This document shows positions 1-5,798 of a DNA stretch of 11,320 nt, piece by piece. Positions within the stretch are counted from its first letter, which is position 1; every line of letters begins with the position of its first letter. The stretch comes from an uncultured Spirochaetaceae bacterium. Lineage in GTDB: Bacteria; Spirochaetota; Spirochaetia; Treponematales; Treponemataceae. The position numbers and the translations under genes were made by a program. The notes under the pieces are model-generated. The model made no database searches, had not been told where the DNA came from, and worked only from the letters and a program-made list of their open reading frames with translations. The stretch is taken from assembly GCA_902796985.1 (NCBI GenBank), contig CADBRC010000119.1:1-11320 (forward strand). Direction: 5' to 3'.

Positions 1-178
1 CAGCAAGTTCCGCGCTGACGGTCACCTGCCCCCCGTCCGCCTTCGAGATGCACAAATCCCTCACCGGGAGCTTGTACTTGCGGCTGTCGCATGAGATGAA
101 CGAGGGAAGAAGAAGGAAAAGCCCCGCAAGCAGGTAAACGTGTACCAGCCTGCGGTGAAAAAATGAAGACAGGATCAT
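1..178 (-). CDS. Putative lipoprotein, N-terminal part (runs off left edge)
   Basis: Reading the minus strand from the ATG at 178 gives an open frame of 59 codons to the window edge. The N-terminus is a typical lipoprotein signal: a start region with His-Arg-Arg at residues 8-10, a hydrophobic stretch at about 14-28 (LLAGLFLLLPSFI), and a lipobox-like F-I-S-C with Cys30 as the predicted lipidated residue. Spirochaete lipoboxes are known to be looser than those of Escherichia coli. The mature part visible here (DSRKYKLPVRDLC...) is not recognised. The ATG lies 6 bases after the stop codon of the upstream gene, so the two are probably co-transcribed. The nearest purine-rich sequence (AGGGA) is about 12 bases upstream, which is a weak ribosome site and suggests translational coupling. 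Function is unknown; it is probably anchored in the periplasm or outer membrane. Confidence 0.7.
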   Translation of the reverse strand, partial: MILSSFFHRRLVHVYLLAGLFLLLPSFISCDSRKYKLPVRDLCISKADGGQVTVSAELA

Positions 179-184
179 CAGAAA

Positions 185-904
185 CTAGATTCCCTGAAGG
201 AACTGCTCGCGGTTCTGCTCTGCGACGGTCTCTTCAACACCGGACTCCGCCTGAATTCTGTCGAACACGACCTTGTCGGTGTACTTGAGGCAGAGGGGAC
301 GCTCCAAATCAACAATCATGCTGTCGGAGACCCACTCGGCTTTCTCGGGGTTCAGCGTAGTCGGCGCACCATACTTCTCGCAAAGGGTACTGAATACGGA
401 ATAGTGGTCCAGCTTCTCCTGATTCAGGTTGATGCTCATCACGTAGAGTTTGTCATCAACGAACTGGAACCAGCACCTGTCCAGATAAGGATAGGGAGAG
501 TAGCGGGCCGCGTCCGTCTCAATCAGCTTATTGTTCTCACCGGCAAGCAGGGAGACATCGCGCTCACCCCGGTAGCCGAACCTTCTGTCGGCGAGCAGGG
601 CCTTCTTTACGCTCTCTATGTCCATTCCTATCGATACATTGCCGAAGGAGCTGGGGGGAGGTTCCACGGAGGCCGTGGACTTGCCGGTGGCGGGGTTCAC
701 GCCGCCGTTTTTCTCCCTCACAGCTATGTCGCCCTTGGTGGGACCGGAAATCGTGACGGACGCAGAACCGGACGTGCCGGAGACAGTTCCCGTCACCGAA
801 TCCTCATCCTGCTCGACAGAAGCCGACAAAGCGTTCTGCGCCGCGAGCGGAAAAGAGGCAGCTATGAGAAAAAGAAAGCCAAAGGCAAAAACGAACCCTT
901 TCAT
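185..904 (-). CDS. Secreted protein of unknown function, probably spirochaete-specific
   Basis: A 239-residue protein with a clear Sec signal peptide (residues 1-22, hydrophobic core FVFAFGFLFLIAASF, likely cleavage after LAA). A Ser/Thr/Gly-rich linker follows at about 26-85. The compact C-terminal domain, about 88-215, begins with S-I-G-M-D-I-E-S-V-K-K-A-L. That start resembles the opening helix of BamE/SmpA-like domains, but the similarity is too weak for an assignment. The phrases C-E-K-Y-G-A-P (175-181) and L-E-R-P-L (200-204) look like those of conserved treponemal hypothetical proteins as I remember them; this was not verified. No catalytic motif is visible. The start is well supported by GGAGGG placed 3 bases before the ATG. 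The gene begins 25 bases after the cyclic-nucleotide-binding gene ends and is followed 6 bases later by a lipoprotein, so it is likely a periplasmic member of the same operon. Confidence 0.8.
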   Translation of the reverse strand: MKGFVFAFGFLFLIAASFPLAAQNALSASVEQDEDSVTGTVSGTSGSASVTISGPTKGDIAVREKNGGVNPATGKSTASVEPPPSSFGNVSIGMDIESVKKALLADRRFGYRGERDVSLLAGENNKLIETDAARYSPYPYLDRCWFQFVDDKLYVMSINLNQEKLDHYSVFSTLCEKYGAPTTLNPEKAEWVSDSMIVDLERPLCLKYTDKVVFDRIQAESGVEETVAEQNREQFLQGI

Positions 905-929
905 TTTCCCTCCATAATATAACGGAAGC

Positions 930-2132
930 CTACTGCTGCTTGGCAGCCCTGCGGCTCATCGACTTGCGGTAGAAAGCAGCCTGTTTCTCCAGCTCCTGTA
1001 CGTCGGGAACCTGAATCTTGCCGCCCTTGACCTTGATGTTCTGGTCGGAGAAGAGGGCATAAATCGCCTGCTTCTGCTGGGACGCCTCGATTCCGGCAAG
1101 GTTGACCAGATCCTGCGGAGTGAAGTCCGTCTGGAAAGGCGCACCCTTCTCGAAGGGAACCTTGCGCAGCTCCAGCTGGAGGGCCAGCATGTCTATCATG
1201 CGCTCGCGGCTGTCCGTAAGCTGTCCGTTGAGCAGCTGGCGGTACATGGACCAGATGCGGTCCGCAAGCATGGTGGACAGGCGGGCAATGAAATCCGGCT
1301 GGCTTGTTACCATCATATTGAAGTTGGAAGCATTGACGACCATCACCTTGCAATCGCTGTGGGTAATGGCGGAAGCTGACCGGGGCTTGCTGTCAAGCAG
1401 GGCCATCTCGCCGAACATGTCGCCCTTCTTGAGCATGGCGAGGATAACTTCCTGATCATCGATGACCTTGGTAATCTTGACGGTACCGTCCTGAATGATG
1501 AACATATCGGGACCATACTGGCAGTCAGCGAAAATCATTGAGTCTATAGGATAGCTGCGGATGAGGTCGGGCGTAGACTCAAGGTATACGGGATGAGCCT
1601 TGCCCTTGAGCCTGACCAGAGCCTTCTTGGCGGCATCCACATTCTCTCCCTCCGGAAGCCTCTTGAGGTACTGGTAATAGGCGTAAGAGGCAATGTTCAG
1701 GCTGCCCTGCTCGTTGTAGTACTCCGCAATGTTGAACAGCTCTTCGGGCGTGTCCGTCGCAGCCTTCTTAAGGGTTATCTTAGTCCTCGTATCGTTCAGA
1801 AGGCGCATTTCACGGGCGAAGTAACGGATAATCTTCATAGCTATCGCATTGTTCGTCCTGATGAGCTCGGGGTACTGGTCATGGCGGACAACGATTGCCG
1901 TCACGTCCGTCAGGGCCGTTACCGTCTCGGTCTGTGAGTGACCGGACATACAGGGAATAACGCCCACGAAGTCTCCGGGCCCGAGGTTCTTCACGGTCGC
2001 CCCCGGAACCGGCATCTCATGGTAGCACTTTACTTTTCCGGTCTGGATGATGTAAAAACGGTCGTTTGAATCCGTTCCCTCAACCAAAAGGTAAGAGCCT
2101 GCCGTAAATTTCACAAAAGATAGCTGTAACAT
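930..2132 (-). CDS. Cyclic-nucleotide-binding regulator-like protein with two CNB domains
   Basis: A 400-residue cytoplasmic protein with no signal peptide or membrane segment. The first CNB/CRP-like beta-roll, about 5-115, keeps the fold pattern (R-F-Y-I-I-Q-T-G-K-V-K at 25-35), but its phosphate-binding cassette reads F-V-G-V-I-P-C-M (55-62), without the usual Glu and Arg. A helical, TPR-like linker spans about 125-175. The second CNB domain, about 190-290, has an intact cassette: F-G-E-M-A-L at 240-245 and P-R-S-A-S at 250-254, where Arg251 would pair with the cyclic phosphate. The C-terminal region (about 305-385) resembles a CRP winged helix (F-T-P-Q-D-L-V-N-L-A-G-I near 337-348), but its recognition helix is Gln/Ala-rich, so DNA binding is uncertain. 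The start has AGGA seven bases upstream. The gene lies 60 bases after murB and shares its orientation; I recall a similar neighbourhood in Treponema pallidum, not checked. It could be a cNMP-responsive transcription factor or a pure ligand sensor. Confidence 0.85.
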   Translation of the reverse strand: MLQLSFVKFTAGSYLLVEGTDSNDRFYIIQTGKVKCYHEMPVPGATVKNLGPGDFVGVIPCMSGHSQTETVTALTDVTAIVVRHDQYPELIRTNNAIAMKIIRYFAREMRLLNDTRTKITLKKAATDTPEELFNIAEYYNEQGSLNIASYAYYQYLKRLPEGENVDAAKKALVRLKGKAHPVYLESTPDLIRSYPIDSMIFADCQYGPDMFIIQDGTVKITKVIDDQEVILAMLKKGDMFGEMALLDSKPRSASAITHSDCKVMVVNASNFNMMVTSQPDFIARLSTMLADRIWSMYRQLLNGQLTDSRERMIDMLALQLELRKVPFEKGAPFQTDFTPQDLVNLAGIEASQQKQAIYALFSDQNIKVKGGKIQVPDVQELEKQAAFYRKSMSRRAAKQQ

Positions 2133-2171
2133 TTCTATATCCTATAAAAGCCTGTTTACCGTTCTTATTAT

Positions 2172-2189
2172 CGGTGCAAACCTGCACCG
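2172..2189. repeat. Perfect 7-bp-arm palindrome upstream of the cyclic-nucleotide-binding gene
   Basis: The sequence CGGTGCA-AACC-TGCACCG forms two perfect 7-base arms around a 4-base loop. It lies in the 60-base gap between murB and the cyclic-nucleotide-binding gene, 3 bases after the murB stop. No T-tract follows on either strand, so it does not look like an intrinsic terminator. On the minus strand it runs into GATAAT (2172-2167), a possible -10 hexamer, though no convincing -35 is present. It may be an operator or an mRNA hairpin that shapes the murB 3' end. Confidence 0.45.
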
Positions 2190-2192
2190 CCC

Positions 2193-3167
2193 TCATACAA
2201 AAATAATCTCCGTCTCAAGCGAGAAGCCGGTCCTCTCCCTGACCTCCGTCCTCGCCTTCTCCACGAGGGTCCGTATGTCCCCCGCAGTCGCGGAACCTGT
2301 GTTTATGATGAAGTTGCCGTGCCAGGGGGCTATCTGTGCCCCGCCGACAGCCAGGCCTTTCAGCCCCGCCTCATCAATCAGCTGCCCCGACGGCTTGCCG
2401 AAGCTCCTGTCGTTCTTGAATACGCTCCCTGCGCTCGGCGCACGGAAGTGCCCCTTGTTCCTCCTGTCCTCTATGAAGCCCTCGTTCTCTCGGCGGATGG
2501 ACATCTCGTTGTCCTCCGACATCCCCAGGGCCTCCACGCAGAACGTCACGGAGAGGATAAGGGATCGGAAAGCCTGAAAAGGGGACTTCTTGTAAGCCCA
2601 TTCGCCTCTATTATTATGATACACTTTCGCCAAGTTCGCAAGGGCAAAATCATCTGAAACGTGTTTTTCTGCCCGGATTCCGTCCAAATCAACGTACGAG
2701 ACACTCTCTATCAGGTCGCCCGCACTGACCCCATAGCAGCGTGCGTTCATGTAGGCCGCCCCTCCGGCAGTCCCGGGCAGCCCCGCAAACGAAGAGAGTC
2801 CTTTCAGGCAGTTTGCAGCACAGAATTCAGTAATTCCGTCGAATTTTGCCCCCGCCCCGGCAGTAAGCAGGCCGTCTTTATAAGAAATGCCGTCAAGCCG
2901 CTCCAGAGAGATCACCAGGGCATCAAGCCCGCTGTCGCTGACGATTATGTTGCTGCCCCCGCCCAGAACAAACAGCGGCAGCCCGGCACGGATGGCGGCG
3001 AAGGCGGCGAAGGCAGCGGATTCCGCGTCATGGGGGACGGCAAGGACGGCAGCGGCCCCGCCAACCCGCATCGTCGTCCGGTCTGCAAGGGGTTCCCCGT
3101 AGAGCATATCCCCCCTGAACCGGGGGGACTCCTCCAGCCCCCGCGCGAAGGAAACGATTTCTTCCAT
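2193..3167 (-). CDS. murB: UDP-N-acetylenolpyruvoylglucosamine reductase (MurB)
   Basis: MurB is the cytoplasmic FAD enzyme that uses NADPH to reduce UDP-GlcNAc-enolpyruvate to UDP-N-acetylmuramate, the second step of peptidoglycan precursor synthesis. From the ATG at 3167 the protein has 324 residues. Family marks, in this numbering, are T-M-R-V-G-G (32-37), the FAD loop L-G-G-G-S-N-I-I-V-S-D (68-78), A-G-L-P-G-T-A-G-G-A (128-137), Y-K-K-S-P-F (192-197), the catalytic Ser248 in P-S-A-G-S-V-F-K-N, H-G-N-F-I-I-N (283-289), and a C-terminal L-E-T-E with Glu318 or Glu320 as the likely active-site acid. The motif set and the lack of the tyrosine loop fit type II MurB. An in-frame GTG at 3200 would add 11 residues. 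I prefer the ATG because the predicted -35 and -10 elements (3176-3204) overlap that extension. It heads the minus-strand block. Confidence 0.93.
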   Translation of the reverse strand: MEEIVSFARGLEESPRFRGDMLYGEPLADRTTMRVGGAAAVLAVPHDAESAAFAAFAAIRAGLPLFVLGGGSNIIVSDSGLDALVISLERLDGISYKDGLLTAGAGAKFDGITEFCAANCLKGLSSFAGLPGTAGGAAYMNARCYGVSAGDLIESVSYVDLDGIRAEKHVSDDFALANLAKVYHNNRGEWAYKKSPFQAFRSLILSVTFCVEALGMSEDNEMSIRRENEGFIEDRRNKGHFRAPSAGSVFKNDRSFGKPSGQLIDEAGLKGLAVGGAQIAPWHGNFIINTGSATAGDIRTLVEKARTEVRERTGFSLETEIIFV

Positions 3168-3175
3168 AATATACC

Positions 3176-3204
3176 ATTCTAGCCGATTCAAGAAAGACAC
3201 TCAA
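3176..3204 (-). promoter_or_regulatory. Predicted sigma70-type promoter of murB
   Basis: On the minus strand, TTGAGT (3204-3199) and TAGAAT (3181-3176) are separated by exactly 17 bases; they match the consensus hexamers at 4 and 5 of 6 positions. Transcription would begin near 3168-3170, one to three bases before the murB ATG, leaving essentially no leader. No Shine-Dalgarno sequence is present at that ATG. The call is sequence-based only. Confidence 0.6.
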
Positions 3205-3269
3205 GACCCGCCGGAAGCTTGTACAGCCGGAACTCTGCCCCGCCAAAACTTTGGCTCAGGCCAGCCCCC

Positions 3270-3298
3270 TTGATTTGCCCCTGCTTTTCGGCTACCAT
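3270..3298 (+). promoter_or_regulatory. Possible promoter of the pseudouridine synthase operon
   Basis: TTGATT (3270-3275) and TACCAT (3293-3298) are 17 bases apart, each matching the sigma70 consensus at 4 of 6 positions. Transcription would start near 3305, giving a leader of about 17 bases. This is the best pair I could find in the 154-base murB-to-pseudouridine-synthase gap, but it is weaker than the other promoters in the window. The same gap contains two direct copies of GCCGGAA (3210-3216 and 3226-3232). Confidence 0.35.
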
Positions 3299-3321
3299 TT
3301 CATAGGAGCAGCGGGCAGGAT

Positions 3322-4083
3322 ATGAAACAGCAGGCAGACTTTACGACGATTTATTCGGACAGCGACATCATAGTAGTGAACAAGAGGAGCGGGCTTCTGG
3401 TAGCAGCGGACCGCTACGATGACCAGGCTCCCCGCCTGGACCTCGCCGTACAGAAGGAGGCCGGGGAAATATGGGCCGTCCACCGGATTGACAAGGACAC
3501 GAGCGGGCTGGTCGTCTATGCCCGCAATGCTGAGGCACACAAAGCCCTCTCCGAGCAGTTCGAAAAACGTGAAGTCCACAAAACCTACCACTGTCTGGTC
3601 AACGGAAGGCCGGTCTGGAAGGAGTTCCATGCGGACTATCCCCTTCAGGTGGACGGAGACAAGCGGCACCGGACGATCGTTGCCAAAGGAGGCAAACCCT
3701 CCGTCACCGACTTCCGCTTCATCGGGGCATGCGGCCCCTTCAGCTGGCTTGAGGCATGCCCCAAAACCGGGCGGACCCACCAGATACGTGCGCACCTGCG
3801 GGAAATGAAGCTCACGATCGTAGCCGACCCCCTCTATTCCGGCAACCAGCGGGGGGTCTACCTGAGCGACTTCAAGCGCAAATGGAACGGCAACGAGGAC
3901 GAGGAGCGGCCATTGCTGTCCCGCCTTGCCCTGCATGCATATTCGATAGAATTCAGGCACCCCGCAAGCGGCGAAATGGTCAGCTTCACTGCCCCCTATC
4001 CCCGCGACCTGGAAGCAGTCAGAAAACAGATGGCCAAGGTCTTCAAGGTGGACCCCATCACGGCGGGGGAATGCCCCCTGTGA
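3322..4083 (+). CDS. RluA-family RNA pseudouridine synthase
   Basis: A 253-residue enzyme predicted to isomerise specific uridines to pseudouridine in rRNA or tRNA. The catalytic motif is H-R-I-D-K-D-T-S-G-L at residues 54-63, with Asp57 as the expected nucleophile. Other family marks are I-I-V-V-N-K-R-S-G-L (16-25), K-T-G-R-T-H-Q-I-R-A-H-L in the middle of the protein, and A-D-P-L-Y just after it. There is no N-terminal S4 domain, so it resembles short RluA-like members rather than RluC/D; the exact target base cannot be told from sequence. The ATG has AGGAG about 13 bases upstream and AGGA one base upstream, neither ideally spaced. It is the first gene of a plus-strand operon and its end overlaps the next gene, which suggests translational coupling. 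A long antisense frame over it is a codon-bias shadow. Confidence 0.88.
   Translation: MKQQADFTTIYSDSDIIVVNKRSGLLVAADRYDDQAPRLDLAVQKEAGEIWAVHRIDKDTSGLVVYARNAEAHKALSEQFEKREVHKTYHCLVNGRPVWKEFHADYPLQVDGDKRHRTIVAKGGKPSVTDFRFIGACGPFSWLEACPKTGRTHQIRAHLREMKLTIVADPLYSGNQRGVYLSDFKRKWNGNEDEERPLLSRLALHAYSIEFRHPASGEMVSFTAPYPRDLEAVRKQMAKVFKVDPITAGECPL
4065..4078 (+). promoter_or_regulatory. Small hairpin holding the omptin ATG in its loop
   Basis: GGGGG (4065-4069) can pair with CCCCC (4074-4078) around the loop AATG, which contains the ATG at 4071. The same G-rich run is the only ribosome-site-like sequence, 9 bases before an alternative in-frame GTG at 4080. Ribosomes finishing the upstream gene at 4083 would melt this hairpin, so it may make omptin translation depend on translation of the pseudouridine synthase. 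Confidence 0.35.
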
Positions 4084-5114
4084 CACGCAGGAAACTACCC
4101 GGCGGCCCCGCCGCGCTGATCTTCCTGATTCTGTCCGTCATGCCCCTCCCGGCAAAAGAGAAAAAAAGCAGGAAGCCCTTCCGTGAACACGAATTTCACC
4201 TCTTCATTGAGCCTGAGGTCTGTTACCACCACGGCGAACAGGATGAATACGTGTTCTACGACAAGACAAGTAACAGCGAGGGACTGCTCAGCAAGCTGGA
4301 ATGGCAGGAGCGGAACATCAGGTTCTACGGGGGCAGGGTTGGGGCAAGCTTCGACAGGCTCGGGGCAGAATTCCAGATACTCTCCGCCATCAGGGGCGCC
4401 TCGGGCGAGATGTACGATTCCGACTGGCTCAACTACGACAACATGAAAACCCACTACTCGGTGAACAACAACGAGCTGGACAGCTGCTTCCGGCTGAGTT
4501 TCACGGCGTACTTCGACTTCCATCCAATCCACTCCTTCGAAGGCTTCTCCCTTGCACCGACGGCAGAGTTCGCCTATAAGAACATCCTGTTCTCCTCAAC
4601 GAACATCGAAGGCTGGTACGGGATGCCGGACAAAGACGGGAATTTCTCGGCATGGAATTCCCCGACCGCAGTCCACTTCCCCAACAAGCATGCAGTCCTG
4701 CTCGGCGTGGACTACGAGAAAATCGTCTTCTACACCTTCATCGGCGGTCAGGCCAAGCTGAACCTGCTGAACGACAGGCTGCACCTGGCCCTCGGCGGCG
4801 CAGTCTCCCCCTACAGCTACGTGAAGGCCGAGGACAAGCACTACTCCAACCGAGAACGGACAAGCTACGAGTACTATAACGACTTCATAAACATAGTTTT
4901 CAAGACTTTCAAAGGAAATTTTTCCACTTTCTTCGATATCAATGATATAATATCCCTAGGACTGAACGGGGAGGGCCTGATGAGCCTGACCTCGAAAGGC
5001 ACCCTGAACAAGCTTGAGCCGGGCAAAGGCTGGCGGAGCTACGACGGCAACTGGGGCGGTGTTTCCGAATACGGCCTCCAGATTGGCGCGGGCATCAGGA
5101 TCAACATCTTTTAG
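4071..5114 (+). CDS. Omptin-family outer-membrane protease (putative)
   Basis: A 347-residue protein with a basic N-terminus and signal peptide (hydrophobic 13-27, likely cleavage after Ala28), then a beta-barrel-like alternation of aromatic and polar residues ending in Phe347, as outer-membrane barrels do. The match to omptins (OmpT, Pla) is by motif and order. L-L-S-K-L-E-W (72-78) matches the S-Q-L-D-W region. M-Y-D-S-D-W-L (114-120) matches the D-x-D-W motif, giving Asp116 and Asp118. A-E-D-K-H-Y (253-258) matches the D-E-H-Y motif, giving Asp255 and His257. All four catalytic residues of the family (Asp83, Asp85, Asp210, His212 in OmpT) thus have counterparts. Omptins cleave peptides at the cell surface, often between basic residues. 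The start is either ATG 4071 or GTG 4080; the latter overlaps the upstream stop as GTGA. Strand and spacing place it inside the operon. Identification comes from remembered motifs, not a search. Confidence 0.75.
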   Translation: MPPVTRRKLPGGPAALIFLILSVMPLPAKEKKSRKPFREHEFHLFIEPEVCYHHGEQDEYVFYDKTSNSEGLLSKLEWQERNIRFYGGRVGASFDRLGAEFQILSAIRGASGEMYDSDWLNYDNMKTHYSVNNNELDSCFRLSFTAYFDFHPIHSFEGFSLAPTAEFAYKNILFSSTNIEGWYGMPDKDGNFSAWNSPTAVHFPNKHAVLLGVDYEKIVFYTFIGGQAKLNLLNDRLHLALGGAVSPYSYVKAEDKHYSNRERTSYEYYNDFINIVFKTFKGNFSTFFDINDIISLGLNGEGLMSLTSKGTLNKLEPGKGWRSYDGNWGGVSEYGLQIGAGIRINIF

Positions 5115-5120
5115 GAAAGG

Positions 5121-5777
5121 ATGCAGGACATGAAAAAGATTATCACGATAAGCCGCGAATACGGCTCGGGCGGGCGTTCCATCGGCAAGAAGGTTGCCGA
5201 GAGGCTTGGCATCTCCTTTTATGACAGCGAGATCATAGACATGGCGGCGGAGACTTCGGGCCTGTCCAAGGAATTCATCAGCCGCACGGAGCAGAGCATC
5301 TCAAGCGGCCTGCTCTATACCCTGCTTCTGGGTACGAGCTACGCAACCCCGGGAACGACGGGCTTTCACGGGGGGACACGGGCAACGATGAACGTTCCCC
5401 TTGCAGACCAGGTGTTCAATGCCCAGCGGCAGGTCGTCATAGAGCTTGCGAAGAAGGGCCCCTGCGTCATCGTCGGCCGCTGCGCCGACTACATCCTGAC
5501 CCATACCGAAGAAATAAACAAGGATGACGTTTTCAACGTGTTCATTTATGCGCCGCTGGAATTCAAGGCCAAGCGGGCCGTGGAACTGAAAGGACTTGAG
5601 GAAGCAAACGCAAAGAAGGACGTGAAGCTCATAGACAAGCGGCGTGCCAACCACTACAACACCTTCACGGAGCAGATCTGGGGAGACAGGAAGTGCTACC
5701 ATGCACTGCTCAACAGCTCGCTCTTCGGCATTGACGGCACGGCGGACATCATCGTCAACCTCGTACAGCACACATAA
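5121..5777 (+). CDS. Cytidylate-kinase-like P-loop kinase
   Basis: A 218-residue cytoplasmic protein of the cytidylate-kinase-like type. The N-terminus I-I-T-I-S-R-E-Y-G-S-G-G-R-S-I-G-K (7-23) is the characteristic nucleotide-binding loop, a G-S-G-G-R variant of Walker A. Further marks are I-V-G-R-C-A-D-Y (117-124), which follows the central beta strand, and a C-terminal basic stretch D-K-R-R-A-N-H-Y (172-179), where the lid arginines of nucleoside-monophosphate kinases are found, followed by Y-H-A-L-L-N-S-S (193-200). The substrate is not established for this family; true CMP kinase (Cmk) is a different, more canonical sequence, so no symbol is given. AGGAAAGG overlaps the omptin stop codon and precedes the ATG at 5121. 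Met4 at 5130, nine bases further on, is an equally plausible start and gives the usual M-K-K-I-I-T beginning. Third gene of the operon. Confidence 0.85.
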   Translation: MQDMKKIITISREYGSGGRSIGKKVAERLGISFYDSEIIDMAAETSGLSKEFISRTEQSISSGLLYTLLLGTSYATPGTTGFHGGTRATMNVPLADQVFNAQRQVVIELAKKGPCVIVGRCADYILTHTEEINKDDVFNVFIYAPLEFKAKRAVELKGLEEANAKKDVKLIDKRRANHYNTFTEQIWGDRKCYHALLNSSLFGIDGTADIIVNLVQHT

Positions 5778-5798
5778 AAACACCCTAACGGAGGATGT

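Noticed and set aside
618..917. Plus-strand open frames at 404-922 and 618-917 over the secreted-protein gene
   Set aside because: The minus-strand frame has a signal peptide and a strong ribosome site; these frames have neither and look like shadows.
2172..2189. Palindrome as an intrinsic terminator for murB
   Set aside because: The stem is short and no T-run follows on either strand.
3168..3200. GTG start at 3200 for murB
   Set aside because: It lies within the predicted promoter, and the ATG at 3167 gives a normal family N-terminus.
3756..4070. Upstream extension of the omptin reading frame to an ATG at 3756
   Set aside because: It overlaps conserved pseudouridine synthase sequence in another frame, and the signal peptide starts only at about 4071-4080.
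3292..4086. Minus-strand open frame almost exactly opposite the pseudouridine synthase
   Set aside because: The plus strand carries the H-R-I-D catalytic motif; the antisense translation is Val/Gly/Pro-rich without recognisable features.
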